DNA of 64,000 bases, from assembly GCA_905250885.1 (NCBI GenBank), contig CAJNOQ010000031.1, positions 1 to 64,000 of the forward strand, written 5' to 3'. The DNA is from Didymodactylos carnosus (taxonomy: Eukaryota; Rotifera; Eurotatoria; Philodinida; Philodinidae). Numbering within the stretch: position 1 is the first letter of the stretch; each line of letters opens with the position of its first letter. The notes below the pieces were generated by a model. That model did not search any database and was not told the DNA's origin. It saw only the letters and a list, made by a program, of their open reading frames with translations. Position numbers and translations under genes: made by a program. Positions 34,191 to 48,808 of this stretch are shown here, piece by piece.

Positions 34191-36047
34191 AGAAAAATTT
34201 TCCATAGATGACTAATTTCAGAACGATAGTAAATGAAAAAAAGATTTTTGGAGACTGACAGATCGTTATGCATAATTTTCAAAGATTTGTTGATTTTTAC
34301 CGCGGAGCATGCGCAAAATATTTTTAGAGGTTATAATTCTGTCGTCGCTTTCGATTAAAGAATGAAAATCTACCCTCTCAGTTAGATACTCTAAAATATT
34401 TTAAGAAGTTAAAGCTGACACCTATTCAACTGGGTAAGTAATTTTTTTCAGCTTCTGAGTGATTCATATTTTTCCTACCGTTTTCTTCACATTGTCGACG
34501 AATTGTAAAAAACACGATGAAGCAACGAAATAGATGGAAGTGGCAACCTCATTTTCAGTGTTCAATCAGTTTAAAACATGAAATTACTCAGAAAAAGAAA
34601 ACTCGAGTTACTCAGCAGACTTCCGCTCACTCGCAAAATTTGTATCGAAAACGGTGAGCTCCACGATAAGAAATCTTGAAAATGGGAAAAGTTCGTTATA
34701 ACTGTCTTTCAACATGCAAATCATTGTATGTACTTACTTGAGAAATAATTATTCATTATCATTGCAACGACGGATACACTTTTCTCAAACGCCACTCGAA
34801 TAAAATTTAATATAAATTGTAGTGAAAACATTACCAATTAGATCTTGTGCTTCAAACATCTAGTTTTATCGATAAGTCTTAAACTGGAAACGCCTGTTTT
34901 CTCTATTTCGTTTCATAGAAATATCAAATAAACAAATATATAAACAGAAGAGAACTAAACGAGAGACAAACAAACATATGAGCAACAAAAAAGACAAAAA
35001 AACAACAACAACAGCAACAAAAATAATGAAATGTATAATAAAACTCAAAATGAAATCGGTTCTTGTTTATCTTCTTCTTTCAATTGTTTTATATATACAT
35101 CATCAAAAAGAACAATGAAAGAGAAGACGAAGAATGTTAAGACGAACAATAGTAGTTGTTAATGAAAGAGAAATATTTCACAAAGAGCATACAAAATAAG
35201 ACAAAACTGTTATTTTAATCAGATTATGAAGATAAAAACTAATCAGACAGAAGAATATATTTTTTTTCTCGACATTTGAATTCATCTATCTAAGATGTTC
35301 AGTTCTACAACAGAGATACTAATTTTAAAATTCTCCATGTAAAATATTATGTTTAAACAATAAGTAAATGTTTACAATATATCGCAGTTTTACAATAAGT
35401 TTTCATAATTAAATAACTAAAGTGACTAGTGAAAAGTAATAACTATTTTCTCTTAGTTTGATATAAGATGGGTAACATTGATATTTTGTTTTTTGGTTTT
35501 TTTTGACATTGTGATCAAATAAATGCCTATTTGCATAGAAAATGTTGCCATGAATTCAAGGAGCTTGAGTATGAGACAAGAAGAAACTTTCAGTATAAGA
35601 AAAGTTATCTGTTCATTAGATATTAAAGATGATGGTGGGTGTATGTTAGTAATAAACTTTAACCAAAAGAAAAAAGCGAATAGAGTAGAAATTATATTGA
35701 AGATACTGACATATATTATTGTTTTTGTTTAAAAAAAAAAAATGCATATAAAAGAAAAACTAATAATGTTTTGCTCAAAAAAAATAATAATAAAGTTTTG
35801 TGGCAACAACGCGAAGAAGAAGAAAAAATTCAAACATACACACACTTGCACACGATTTTTCTAATTCTAATGGAACTTTTTCGATATGAAAAAAAAATAA
35901 TAGTGCGCACGAATCGACGTGTTCAACATATAATTCATCCGTATTAAGAAATAATGAACAAAATCTTTCATTTTAACAACAGGAAGAAAAACGTGTACAA
36001 AAACTTTTTTAATATATATATATATATAAATAAATAAAAAATGTTTT
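34191..36047. other. AT-rich intergenic stretch downstream of the SLMAP-like gene
   Basis: No coding exon is recognised. Poly-A/poly-T and TA runs occur (for example 36011-36028). The right end should contain the 3' untranslated region and polyadenylation signal of the minus-strand SLMAP-like gene. Confidence 0.45.
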
Positions 36048-39000
36048 TTAATATGTGGCAGTTATTTTTGATAATATTGGATAAAATGCGGCGACAAATG
36101 CAATCGCCAGTATTCCAACAGGTACTATTGAACAAACGGAAATCTAAATAAAATACAAAGATTATATATATATAAACTAAAAAAAGAAAAAAGAATAAAT
36201 ATTTTGTTATTTTTTACTGTTTTTGTCCGAATTGAAAGTTCTTCATATTCATTTGCTGTTTCTTCGAGTACCGTTTGTAATTCAGCACAATGATTTTCGA
36301 GTTTTTGAATATAACTTCGAGACTCTTCAAGCTAAAATGAATAATATTTTTCAGTTTTATTTGAACAAATTTCATAGTGATAACTAATGTAATGTAGAGA
36401 CTCTACCTTATCCTGATATTGATCGACTTCTTTCTGTGAATCAGTTAAATTATGTTTAATTTTGATTTCACTCGATTCAAGTGCATTTTTTAGCGTTTGT
36501 AATTCTTCATATGTATCTTGTAGACGATTATATTCCGATGATAATTGTAAATTTTCTTGTCGAGAGCTAAAACAATCAGAAGAAGAAAAAAGAAAAAATA
36601 GTCGAGAAAAACAGAGTTAAATGTTGATATCACATACCTTTTCATATCATTTTCTATTTTAACAATTCGATTTTTTAACTGTGCACATTCATCTCTCAAT
36701 TGTACAAAATCATTCATTTGATGTTCACTCGTTTCTGATTCTGAATTCGAAGAAATTTTTGGTGATAAAGATGAAAATCCATTTGTATTGGTACGTGATG
36801 ATGTTGTTTTCACAGATATTAAAGATGATGGATAAGCACCATTTGGCAATGAAGATGATGATTGTACAGTGGTACGTGTTGATAATTTTAAATCATCACT
36901 CAATGAACTCCATGTCACTTTTAAATGTTCAATATCCGATGTTAATTTATCTAATTCATTTTGTTTAGTCAAAATTGTTCCATTTAAATCATTTAATTCT
37001 TTTTGTTTTGTTACGAGTGGGGATTCAGTAGTATTGTTCAATTTACTATCGTCTTGTTTTTGTTTTAATAATTGATCATATTGTTCTTTTAATTGTTGAA
37101 ATTCAATACGTAATACTGAACATTCTCGTGTTACAACTTCTAATCGATTACGTTCGGAATAATATTGTTCTTCCATATCGTTAAGACGTTCTAAAAACAA
37201 AAATACAAAATAGAGATAGATCATAAAGCCAATTATCGACTAGCTGTGTATGATACTGAAAGCAAAAGCGTGAAGCAATGAATTTTTATGAAGCCTTTTC
37301 TACGACAATAAAAATATGATAGAACTTCTAAACAATTTCATTAATAACTAGACCAATATTGTTCACATTTTCTGATGGCTAATACGAAATATGATATATT
37401 TTATTAAATGACATGTAGTGAATACTACTGGGACTATTGTAAACTAAACAATATTGCGTTCAACGACTAATAGAAGCAAAAAAACACTATACGATAAACT
37501 ACAGCTTGTTTCTAAATTTTTATTGTGTCTGTGTATTAAACCTACTTCGAACGAAACACATTTCATTCTGTTTATCAAGGAGAAGTAGCTTCTCCTTATC
37601 TAATTTAACTGAACACATTGACGGGAAAAAAGTAGAGAAATAGTTAAGTAGTACACAACATATGTGAATGAATAACGTACCTTTTGTTTCATTTAAGTGT
37701 TGACGAATCAGTTCAGATACTTTCTCTTCATTTTCCAGTAAACCTAAACGGAAACAATCAATCATATAAATCATTGATACGATACTAAGAAAAAAAGAAA
37801 ACATACATTTATATTGTACACATTCTTTTTCTTTCAAAGCTAATCTGGCATTTAATTCGTCTAAAACGGAAAAAATTAAAAATATTTGATTTTACCAGAA
37901 AATGAAACGTTTCATACCAGTATCATTTTTATGTGATTTTGTTTCGTCGGCAAACGCCACTGTTGTTAAAGAAGGAGAAACGGGTGCAAGTGATACAGGA
38001 TGAAGTGGTTTTATTTCGTTAGTATTTGTTAGTTTGTGATCCTTTTCTTCAATAACGTCATGATTCTTCCCTGATTGATATTTATCTTCTTCTTTTTGGG
38101 TAGATAATGTTTTGTTTTCATGTTGAGATAGAAAAGATTGTTGATCATTCACAACTGGAGTTTTATCACCACGTTCAAAATTATACCAACTTTGTATCAC
38201 ATTATCTAATAATACATAAATAATACACATAATAATGAACTCGTTTTTACAGATATTAAAATCTAGTATCTAAATCTAGTATTTACATCTTGAATAGTAA
38301 AGCTATCGAAACTAGTTGAAGAACTGGATGAACATCAGATATAAAAAAGCTCTCGCATAAGACTACCCCTAAGATATGTGATTAATTCGAACCTAAATCT
38401 TTCTCTTGTTCGTCTTCATCTTCATCGTCCTAGAAAAGATAACATTGAAAAAATTTAAAAATTCTGTATTAAATTAAATGCCTTTTATTACCTCATTGCC
38501 ATTTTCATTTGACTCTGGATTCACTTGCATATTCGGTCCAGCATCTAGAAAAAGACAGACATAGGTAAAGTCTATGCTTTAAAATAAAATCATGGAACGC
38601 ACCATCATTCGTATTTTCTGAATTAACATTGTAATTTTCTCCTTCATCATTCTGATTCTGTTTCGGTCTCATGACAACATCATCATCGTCATTGTTATCG
38701 TAATCAACATTATTATTGGCTGGTAAATCAGTTTGTTGTTTTTGGAATTCATTCATTGCATCTACAAACAATGGGAACGTCAAAACGATTATAAACATAT
38801 TTAGACTGTCTATTAACCTTTCGAAGATGAATGTACACGAAATCTACCTCTTGTCTCAACAATGTTTAATCCACTCTACAACAAAAGATGATGAAAATAA
38901 TGATGTACTATTAAGCGGTAGGATTAATCTTGTACCTGTTCATTATTACTATTATTCATTATTTTTTGTTGTTGTTCCTGTAGTTCTTCAAGTTTCTGTG

Positions 39001-41025
39001 TACGAAGAAAATATTCCTGAAAATCAGATTCAATACGATTCCGTTCATAATCAAGTTCGGTACATCGTGTTTGTGACTCCTAAAAATGAATAATTTTATT
39101 TTCACAAAACATACAGTTAGAATGCCTGTTTTGAACATTCGAATATGGAGATACGATAAAAATATACTCTATTATTTAGTTGTTAATAACAGAACATAAC
39201 ATACATCACATAATAGAACAGGCATAGATCGTATTATTTCTATTCAAATGAAACTGCAACACATCTTACTCTTAGTTTTTGCTCGAAGTCAATAAGTAGA
39301 TTTCGTTGTTCATCAATTTGATTAACTAAATGATGAATTTCTTGTTTTTGTTGTTCATTTTGTTCTTCCATACGTTTTAATTCGTCCTGAGCTAATTGTA
39401 GTGTGCACTATAACAAATTACATTAAAATAACTAATTTAGTAGAAGAACAAAGGAAGAGTCAATGACCTACTTCCAAATTTCGTACACGACTAACAGCAT
39501 CCGTTTTTTCTAGTAGTGCTTGTTCAAGTTTAATCTAAGTTGAAAATATAAAATCAAACGTTTGACTCTCACAACTGCACCACTATACTTTTGCTTCGTC
39601 TTCGTATTTCATTCGTGTTTGTGTTAACTGAATAATTTCTTGTTTTACTGTATCTTCATTTGGATGCTAAAAATGGCGTATAATTTTGTGGTTGTCTCGT
39701 TTGAGATTGACTTACTCTTAGCACTTACTTTTACATGATATGCACGAATCTGATCTTCAAGAGCATTTATTCTTGCTAAAAGGCGATCTTCATCAATAAC
39801 TGCCTAGATAAACAAATAGAATGGATTTATTAATTTGAAAAACAAACACTCAGTTGTTGAAAATACCTGCCAACCATCATTAGATGCTTTTTGTGTATCT
39901 TGAAGTACATTTTGTAAATAAGATAATTTTTGTTCAAGTTGTTGTTCACGCTGAAGAGCTTCCTGAATAAAACACAAATATGGTTGAGTTGACCATATAA
40001 AGTGTCTCATGCGACTTACTTGAAGATATTGAGCTAATTCATATAAACTACGAGTATTCATGTCTAGATCTTTCTGCTGAGTTATTGAATGACTACTCAA
40101 GCTAGAATTGAAAGAGAGAACTATTATTTTATTGATCATCTCTGAAATCTCCCATCCACAATATTCCCATATTTTAATGTATATACCTGCGAGGTAAGGC
40201 TTCACTGCCATCACTGTGATATAGTTTTGCTTCGATAATAATACAATTATGAGTAGCTAAATAAAAAAGTTGTGTAAATATCTGACAATTTCAATGTCAT
40301 TTAAAGATTTGTCTAAATTTTAAAAGTATTGGTACCTCTATCGTAGAAAAAATGGTAAAAATCACATAGAACTATCGAGTAGAATAACTTTCAATATATC
40401 CCGTTGTATAGGGTTATAATTTGACTCATTATTAAAAATATGCGAATATAATACTTTCTGTACTTTTTCTATTGTTTTCCGTAACATCTACACCAAACTG
40501 GACAATATCGCCGCTAAATATTTCAAATGGTAAACTTTCTTCGTTACATTTTCCTAAACGTTGATTATTCACGAACGTTCCATTTGAACTTTTAGTATCT
40601 TGTAGATAAAACTAAAAAATTAAAGATAGAAAACAAACAAAAATAAATAATAATTTATAAAGAGCTACTTATTATTTGTTACGTACTTTCCCGTTTTCAT
40701 ACCACAATTTTGCATGCTGTCTCGATAAGACTTTACAATCAAATATGGCATTATTCTGTAATGCTTTCAAACGAGCCACAGCTCGTCCAACTTTAACTGG
40801 CTCTGTTAATGGTATACGTCTCTCTTGAAATGGATGTGAATTTGGACGACAAAAAAATACTGTACATGGATATGGATTTTGTGATTGTTGTTGTTGAGAA
40901 GATGATGATAACGATGAACTACTATTATTATCTTCGATCATCGTCATCATTAATACATCATTCGAATATGAACCATTTGTATTTTCAAATAGAAAACAGG
41001 ATGAAGGGGAATGATTATTGTCCAT
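36048..41025 (-). CDS. SLMAP: SLMAP-like FHA, coiled-coil, tail-anchored membrane protein
   Basis: There are 22 exons: 40687-41025, 40464-40611, 40187-40256, 40020-40101, 39867-39962, 39729-39803, 39589-39666, 39472-39534, 39270-39407, 38936-39079, 38848-38875, 38603-38761, 38492-38544, 38393-38429, 37918-38205, 37807-37860, 37681-37743, 37546-37608, 36638-37190, 36407-36566, 36218-36331 and 36048-36143 (966 residues). Residues 1-52 are Ser/Gln-rich. The FHA domain follows: [18 protein letters not shown] (Gly80-Arg81), SRQH (101-104) and SSNG (121-124), the phosphothreonine pocket. Then come [19 protein letters not shown] and long coiled coils. A variable acidic, Asn-rich insert is coded by exons 11-15, two of them only 28 and 37 bp. 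A hydrophobic C-terminal anchor ends the protein (about 936-966). In other animals SLMAP is a STRIPAK subunit that binds phosphorylated MST/Hippo kinase and sits on ER, nuclear-envelope or centrosomal membranes. All phases close in frame. Confidence 0.95.
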
Positions 41026-41523
41026 CTATTCAAACAGAAATTATATTCTTTAAAAATGTAAAATCTTTTGTATCAGTATCTAATACTTACCCACGATGCT
41101 TATCTTTTTATCCATTGGGTTAAATGTAAAAATAAATTGGAAGATCTACTAATCATGATAATCGATTGACCGAGGAACTTTTAATTTCAAATCTAGAAAA
41201 ATGAAACATAAATATACTCATATTTTTTGTAGTCTCATAGATAAAAAATAATCAAGATATCAAGTCTCTCTTCCATTATGATTAAATTAAAAATATTTGA
41301 TATTAAATAGAAAGTAGACTCGAAAAGTGGATTTACTTAACATAAAAAAATATCAAAAATTACATAGTTTTTGTTTTGAAAAAATATATACAGTAATTCT
41401 ACCATAAATATCGCAACAAAAACTATCTAAAACAAATTAACAAATTAAAAATATATACAAATATATAAACACAGAGATAAACGGTAGATGGAATGTTCTT
41501 TTAGTATTACAGAGAAAAGGTTT

Positions 41524-44077
41524 TTAATGATTCATGTTCGGTACTGTTGTTATTATTGCGGAGTTATCAATAAGAGGAGAAGCACAGACGGTTGTCGTTG
41601 AATTATTTGTGATATTCTTGTCTGTATTATTAAGAGCAGATTTCGGAAATCTTAGTTGTACGGTTGGGCAATATCTCGCCCGTTCATGCACTACTGGAGC
41701 TTTAATCCATTTTTGTTCGTCAAGATTATAATAATAACCTTCTTGCATAACAATAAATGAGTTCGATGTATGAAACACAGAAATATAGATACGTCGTCCA
41801 ACTGTGCCTAAACTCTGTGGCCACGTTTTTGATATTGCACCCGGTATATTCGTTAATATTGTCCATTGATCGTTTTTAACATCATAACTTTCAATGCTCA
41901 ACATACCGTTACCATCGTCATCAAATCCTCCGATAGCTAAAATAGTTTTAAATATTTTGATAAAAATTAAAAAAAAGAAAACTATTCTTTTAGAGTTTGA
42001 CAAGAATAAAATAAAGTTACTTACCCAGTATTCTTTGATCGAATACAGTCATATTATGTGTTGTTCTTGCACTCAGCATACTTGCTCGTCGTTCTAATTG
42101 CTTTTTGTTTATATCAAAACAATAAAAATCAGCTATTTTCGACCTATAAATTTATACTGAACAAAATGAAATATTGCAGAATAAAAATCATACTTTCATT
42201 GAATATAAAACAGCTATTTTTGCAAATAGTAGAATAAAATTTTTAATAAAAATGCTCCGAGAATACTTATCACTTGAAGAAAAAATTCTCTCAGTTGTTC
42301 GAATTACTTACCATTGTCCATTTTTTCCTCCACCTAGATAAATCTTATCATCGTATGCACAAGAGGCCAACGATGATAATTGTGGTCCATCGTTAGAAAA
42401 AGATTCCCAATGATCATTTTCAATCGAATATCTCTCAATCGTATTGACATAGACCCTAGTTGTTCGTTTAAATCCTTCAAATCCACCCATACTAAATAAA
42501 AGACAGATAGGAGATATATTTAAGAGTACTAAAAGACAACTTACATATAGATATATTTATCAATATAGGCAGCTGCAAATCTTGATCTATCATGTAATAA
42601 TGGTTGTAACTTTGTCCATTCAAATGTTCTTGTTGAAAAACGATAACACGATTTATATTCTTCACTTGTTGAACGTCTTGTACCCAATACATATAAATAA
42701 TTATTAACAGTTATAGCTGCAAATGGATATGGATAATTTTCTTCGAGAGGTGCCTGACAAATAGAATCCCATCGTTCACATTTTGCATTCAATGTAAATA
42801 ATTCTGTTTCACCAACAGCAACAAGAACCGGCTCATTTCTAATTCGACACTGAATGGTATTTAATAATGGTTGACGTTTTGGTAAAGAATAATAGCATAG
42901 TGCATCCAATATCAGCTGCTTACAATCATCATTTGATCTTATGATATCACTATCAATTACTTTATCCACAAGTTCCTCAGGGGTCATTAACATAAATCTA
43001 ATTGATAAAATGATCTCAACGTTAGTTTCTTTCTATATCGAAAATACAGTATCTCACTACTTTACAGCGAAAAAGTTACTGTAAATTATTCGGTGAAATA
43101 ATACGACAGAACAAAAACTAGTTATAAACAAACCTGATATGTTTCATTAATGTCGATGAATATTGTAATCTTTCTTGTCTATTACTGCTAATCCATAAAC
43201 AAACCATATTAAATAAATCGTATTCATTAATAATATCTAACGTATCTTTTTGTAATTCATGACATAATTGTTCTAAATTCAATTGTTCAAATTGTTCTCG
43301 AGCTAATAACATTAGATCAATAAAATTTTGTGGTATAAAACTTTTTACAACTAAAAGAACATCCGCTAATGTATATAAATCAGCTATCTTATAGATATCA
43401 ACACAATTATTAATTGTTAATGATGTTATCAAAAATGTTGAACATAATTGAATAGCATCATGAATTTGTAAATGAGTAGCAGAATGTAATAGATCCATAA
43501 TATTATCAAATGTAATTGATAATACTCCACTGTATGCAAAATTTAACATTGATTGAACGCCAATCGAATTTTCAAAGCCTTTCAAAACAACATAATCCGA
43601 ATAACTTTCACTCATATTACCTAAATGTATAAATAAACAATATTAAAAAGAAATAGATAATGACAATAATATGTGATCCATTACCGCCCAGCATTGCTTT
43701 AAAATAGTCAGAAGTAGCTATTAAAATGAATCTATGACATAAAAAAGTTTTATCATTAACAATTATTTTAAAATCACATAAATCTGGTTTATCACGCATT
43801 GAGGATAATTTTGTTAAAAGAGTTGAAGCATAGTTTGATGTTGAAGCGTTAAATTCTAAATTTATTGGATCATCTTCATTGGTTAACACTGGATGTTTGG
43901 AGCATAATGACAAGTGATCTAAGGATAGCTGTAAACAAAAAAATACAATGTCTAAGTAGAAAAAAAATGAGTCATTCTTTTTCTGAAAATAAAATGAAAA
44001 AAAATTACCGTTGATGAGTAACAGGATGAGGGTGGAGGCGGTGCTGATAAAGAATGCTGTGTACATTCGTTTTGCAT
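41524..44077 (-). CDS. Kelch-like protein (BTB-BACK-Kelch), putative Cullin-3 adaptor
   Basis: Exons are 44009-44077, 43685-43928, 43134-43620, 42545-42997, 42312-42491, 42025-42143 and 41524-41936 (654 residues). The start is the ATG at 44077. BTB domain about residues 60-165 (DLCDFKIIVNDKTFLCHRFI, YFKAMLGGNMSES, FAYSGVLSI); BACK domain about 170-270 (CVDIYKIADLYTL, EYDLFNMVCLWIS); then Kelch blades (AVGETELFTLNAK, YVLGTR, IMGGFEGFKR, IYLGGGKNGQW, AIGGFDDDGNG) with the usual Gly-Gly pairs. The tail after the last blade is Asn/Thr-rich. Family members recruit substrates to Cullin-3 ubiquitin ligase through BTB and bind substrates with the propeller. I cannot assign a specific KLHL orthologue. 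The splice join of exons 2 and 3 restores MLGGNMSES, as expected for the BTB fold. Confidence 0.93.
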
Positions 44078-46031
44078 ATCAGACGATTAAGTAAACCTGG
44101 ATGGAAGAAAGAAATCGTAATTAAAACATTTTTCAACAATTCAAAAGAAATTGAATAGAGTAATAGAGAAATATATGTGTTGTACTATAGAACATTTGTC
44201 TTTCACTTTTCATTATTGATCTGGTATTGTGTTTTAGCTTTTCAAATCTAATGTCCATGAGAGACTTTCACCATGACTGTAAAACTCTACTCAACATTTA
44301 AACTGTTGAAATTCTATGGTGCTCTAAATTCCTTGTTTTTATACTGCGTACCTAAATTAATCTCCTTTTGAATTCAAGGAGAGTAGATTGAGAATTGTAA
44401 TAAAGATCATGGTACATATTTTTCTTGTTTGTTACTAGCTAACAAAATATCGATAATACAGATTTCTAAGCAAGAATAAACATACATAACGATATTTTAT
44501 AACCTTCATGCGAAGAAACAACTCACTTCTAATTAATTATAAGAATTAATATAAACAATACAAATTATTATCTAAAAGTAAAAGTTGAACAGCACAAATC
44601 TTTTGACAGTGAATCAAGTTTTTGTTTTACTTCAGGATTTCATTATAAAGAGCTAGCAACGTTTCTTCCATCTAGAGAGAAAGGAGGAAAAAGACCCTTA
44701 ATCATCCTGGCCAAACGAAAAGAAGAAGCCGATAGGACATTGAATCTAATTGATTTTCTAGGTCAGAGATTTCAAGTTTACTGGAATCTTTGTACATTCT
44801 GAACTAGTGGAATGCTATTACGCGACTTTACTAAGAATTTTTGCAAAACTGATTAAAAATCTTTTATTTAAACTATGACTAAAACAATTATTCTGATAGG
44901 ATTGCAAATCTAACAAAAGTGCAGCAGTTTTAGATATAATGAATAGCTGATACAATAATAATTTAAGTTCAGTTAAATATCGATAAATTCTACTTCATAC
45001 TACTCATTTTAGTGTTTTTAAATAATGTACACATTTGTTAGCATCAAGTAGGTAAACAAGCCTCGAGGAACACTTAAAACTGTTCGTTATTTATGTCATC
45101 TGATCTGATGTGGAAATATTACATCAAAAATGCTAGCAGGACATGTGAGTATATAATTGATGGTTCGAGTAGCACACTCTCATACCTCACTACCTATACA
45201 AGACATGTATTTTGTCAGTAATTGTTGTAACTATTGTTCAGTAGTATTTGATGACAGTTGCAATTTCTATTTCTCGCAACTAGATTCAATGTAAAAATTT
45301 GTTGCACAAATAATAAAAAATAGTTACATATCAAAGATTTTTACAAAACAGCTTCTCTTGTTGTAAGAACAGCTTATCAGTCTTTAACTAAATTTCATAA
45401 ACTTATTATCGAACGTTATGCACTTTGAAAAATTGATTTAGTTGCTAGAACAGCAAATGACATGTTGAAAAAATGGTAATAAGCAACATTTAAGATGAGA
45501 CGAAATAAAAGTAGTGCCATTGACACAACTAGGAGAAAGGCCATTGAGCTTCGGTGTAATGAGCTTTTATAGAAGTTCTATTATTCTGACTAAAGTTTTT
45601 CACAGTATAATTCAATCCTGTTTCTTGAACCAATGATCGAAAAATTTTAGTTGCATTACACTAAGTAGCACATCATTTTTGTCCAAAATCATCAGATCCG
45701 TAGCTAATTCTGCTAATTTATTCTTTTCATCTCTCGTTATGTTTTTAATAAGTTCTATAACTTTTATCAAACTTCATCTTATCATTCGACATCCTGACTT
45801 AAATGACATTCATCTATCAACTTTAATGTGCACAATTGTATCTAAAAGCTTTAGCTCAAACTAGTAAGTTATCCAGGTAGTGAAAAGAAAACGCCTTGAA
45901 GTATGCTGACATCTCTACAAATCAATCAATACACTCTAAAAAAATACCAACACCTTTTTGATTTGTTTACTTCAACATTTATCTATTTACAACAATAAAA
46001 ACTTAATAATAAATGATTAAGTTTATCTAAA
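44078..46031. other. Intergenic stretch, no gene recognised
   Basis: AT-rich DNA of about 2 kb. It includes the presumed promoter of the Kelch-like gene at its left end and the 3' flank of the RPB11 gene at its right end. Short open frames lack recognisable motifs. Confidence 0.45.
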
Positions 46032-46385
46032 TTATTCTGCACTTGGTCGATCTTTGATAGCTAATTTAAATCTATCTTCTAACAATGACATTTCAAATAT
46101 TAAATCTTTAATAGCATTCTCCAAAGCTTCTTGTGGTGTATATGAACTTGTTGATGTTTGTACACGTAATATGACTTTATGTTCCAATGGATGTGGTACT
46201 TTATAGCCAGCAAATATCACATTAGGATCCTTCAATAATTGTGCTCGTAACATATTCGCGAGAGTATGATCTTCTTTACTTATTGTAAATACAACTGCAT
46301 TTGGAACTTTTGTGTCTTTTTCTATTAAAATCTTCTTTTCACCGTCAAGTAACAGGAATGATTCAAATGTGGCTGGTGCATTCAT
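46032..46385 (-). CDS. POLR2J: RNA polymerase II subunit RPB11
   Basis: An intronless frame of 117 residues, the same length as the vertebrate protein. Near-invariant stretches are present: [59 protein letters not shown] and [17 protein letters not shown]11 pairs with RPB3 to form the alpha-like heterodimer that nucleates polymerase II assembly in the nucleus. The start ATG is fixed by the conserved N-terminus. It lies 285 bp from the stop of the R3HDM4-like gene on the same strand, close enough that upstream control elements must be compact. Confidence 0.98.
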   Translation of the reverse strand: MNAPATFESFLLLDGEKKILIEKDTKVPNAVVFTISKEDHTLANMLRAQLLKDPNVIFAGYKVPHPLEHKVILRVQTSTSSYTPQEALENAIKDLIFEMSLLEDRFKLAIKDRPSAE

Positions 46386-46670
46386 CTGAAAATAAATAAA
46401 TTTATTTTGTTAAAAAATAGAAAAAAACGCCGAGATTTATTACTACTAGTTAGCAAAAAACAAAAAAAGAATGTGTAAGCTACACTTTTATTTGAAAATG
46501 TAATGTAAATGCATTGGATTAAAAGCAAATAAAAGACGGTATACTATAAAAAAAAAAAGCAGAATCACGCATATGAAAATACAGTACACAAGAAAGTGTC
46601 AAGTAAAAATAAGTTAATAAGTTGTAAGTCAAGTAATATATAAGGGAACAAAAAAAAAACCTGTAAAAGT

Positions 46671-48808
46671 TTATCCATTCGACCTTGATCCATCAATTGT
46701 TTTCATGTATTCTGACAAAAGAGTATTAGGTGGAATAAATTTAAGCCGATGATTTTCAACTTGAGTATAGCGTTCACCATCTTTGGTGAAACCTAAAAAT
46801 AGATTAAGAAATGTGTTCAAAGAGCGCACAAATATCTTTATTGATCTCTGAAATTAGTGAGAAATATGTCTATTTACTTTTTGATATTAAATTAAGGTAT
46901 TGCGAAACGGCATGTAACAACATTCGATCAAAACTATTATTCAAATCTCGAATATATACCGAATCAGAATGTTCGTTAAAAAATGGTATTAAATCATCTT
47001 CAAAATCCATAATACGTTCCTAAACGAAATACAAGCAACAATAAACATTTTACTTTGATGCTAGAAACTAACTCTTACCAAAGGTAAATGGCGTCGTTTT
47101 AGCATGCTTTTCAAAGCATAACGAATATTTGAATCAATACGATTGAAACGTTGATCAGCAGAGTATACAATATTTTCTACAAAAACAAACCAAAAATGAA
47201 CATGCTTAAAATAATGTTTGATGCTTTACCTTGATCAAGATTAATCGTGTGCTTTTTCTCAATGATAATAAATGTTTCAGATGAATCATCATCCATCGAT
47301 AATGAACAATCACTATTATTCAATTCTATTGATGTACAGCGATTAAATTCTTGTTTTTTCATATTTGTTTGTTCATGGTCAGTAGCCAATTTTAAAATAC
47401 GTTCTTGTTCATCTTCCGGTAAATCTATAAATTCATTCCACATCTTAACAAGAACAAAAAAAAATATGTAGAGAGAAACAAAAGCAAGTAATGTTAGCTA
47501 AATAGTGTTATTCCTACAAAATACACGCACATACAATTTCTGCAATCACTTAAACATGCAGCCGTGCACTTGAGAAACAATCTCAAGTAAACCAAGTGTG
47601 CCATTTTAAGAGACGAATGAATTTTTTTCATGTTACAACGATTAGACGAGCAATCTACTGTAAATATCAAAACTCCCGCTACAACATACAATGAATTTTT
47701 ATGGTATTCGGTGGCGGTAAACTCAAAAAACAAGCACAAAGTTTTTCGTAACTTCATTTCAAGTTTCTATTTCTAGTAAAACAAGATTTTCTAATAAATG
47801 TTTTATCAGTCAACGACTTACTTAATGTCGATCTAGTTTGTGTCACTAAGAGAACTAAGTTAACAGCTAAACTTACTCTTTTGAAAAACAAACAGATATT
47901 TTTTGTCAATTTTACTTACACAATCGAAGATATTTGGCAGACACAATAAACGATACAACTTGATTATTAATACGTAGATTATAGAAACTAGACAGCATGG
48001 TCCTACATATCTGACCAATCCGCATGGAGACGAAAAAAGAAATTTCTCTGCCGTACAACCCAAATAATTCCAGAGGCGGATTCTAATCGTTATTAGATGT
48101 CGTAGTTTCTCAAGAAGATAACTTTTTTCTATATTAGAGAAAGAACCTCTAAGTAAAACTCTTAAATCAATATGTCATACATAAATTTGTTCTGTTGAGC
48201 AGCACGGTTTGATGTGATTATAATAATAGAAAACAACTTCATCTTAATTAATATGGTATACCTTCATTTTCTTTTTATTTAAAAGTAATTCAGCAAATGC
48301 TGAAGTAGTATTTTCTACCAAGTCGTTAATATTAACTGCAGCAAAATCTTCATCCAGATCTGTAGCCAAATTCAATAGAAAGCACACTAAAAGAAAAACA
48401 CAAATAAACGTTTTTGTACTGACAGAAATAAATAATTTACGTACTATTTTCATGCCGTTTAGCTTGTCGTTGTCCTTGTGATTTTTTACTATGTGTTTTT
48501 GATTGTAATGTTGGTTTTGGTATTCGATTTAACATTTGTTTTTGTCGACGTGCACGATTTGATCTGTTTTTTGTCAATAAAGGAGTAGGTTGTAGAGAAC
48601 TCGGATGATAAACTGTTTCATCGTCATCATCACTCGATGCAGAAACACTATCAACAGAAAAAAAACCGCCACATTAAAGAAAATTATCCATAGAACATTA
48701 ATCGCACCTCGGGTTATTATTTAAAATCTGCTCAATATGAGGAAATGCTGTTGCCGTCGTATCAATTTGTGTTACAATATCATCGTCAATATTTTTCAGA
48801 ATACCCAT
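46671..48808 (-). CDS. R3HDM4: R3H domain-containing protein 4-like
   Basis: Exons are 48708-48808, 48445-48647, 48262-48386, 47230-47443, 47079-47176, 46878-47019 and 46671-46792 (334 residues, all phases consistent). Diagnostic segments are an Arg/Lys/Gln-rich N-terminal region (NRARRQKQMLNRIPKP), MWNEFIDLPEDEQERIL (vertebrate VWNDF...EEQERVL), SNIRYALKSMLKRRHLP, and the R3H-like segment LNNSFDRMLLHAVSQYLNLI (vertebrate [20 protein letters not shown]), followed by NHRLKFIPPNTLLSEYM. R3H domains bind single-stranded nucleic acid; the protein's exact role is poorly known. It is longer than the vertebrate form, mainly by an acidic/Ser-rich N-terminus. The third intron is 818 bp, far longer than the others, with no ORF or repeat recognised in it. 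Confidence 0.92.
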
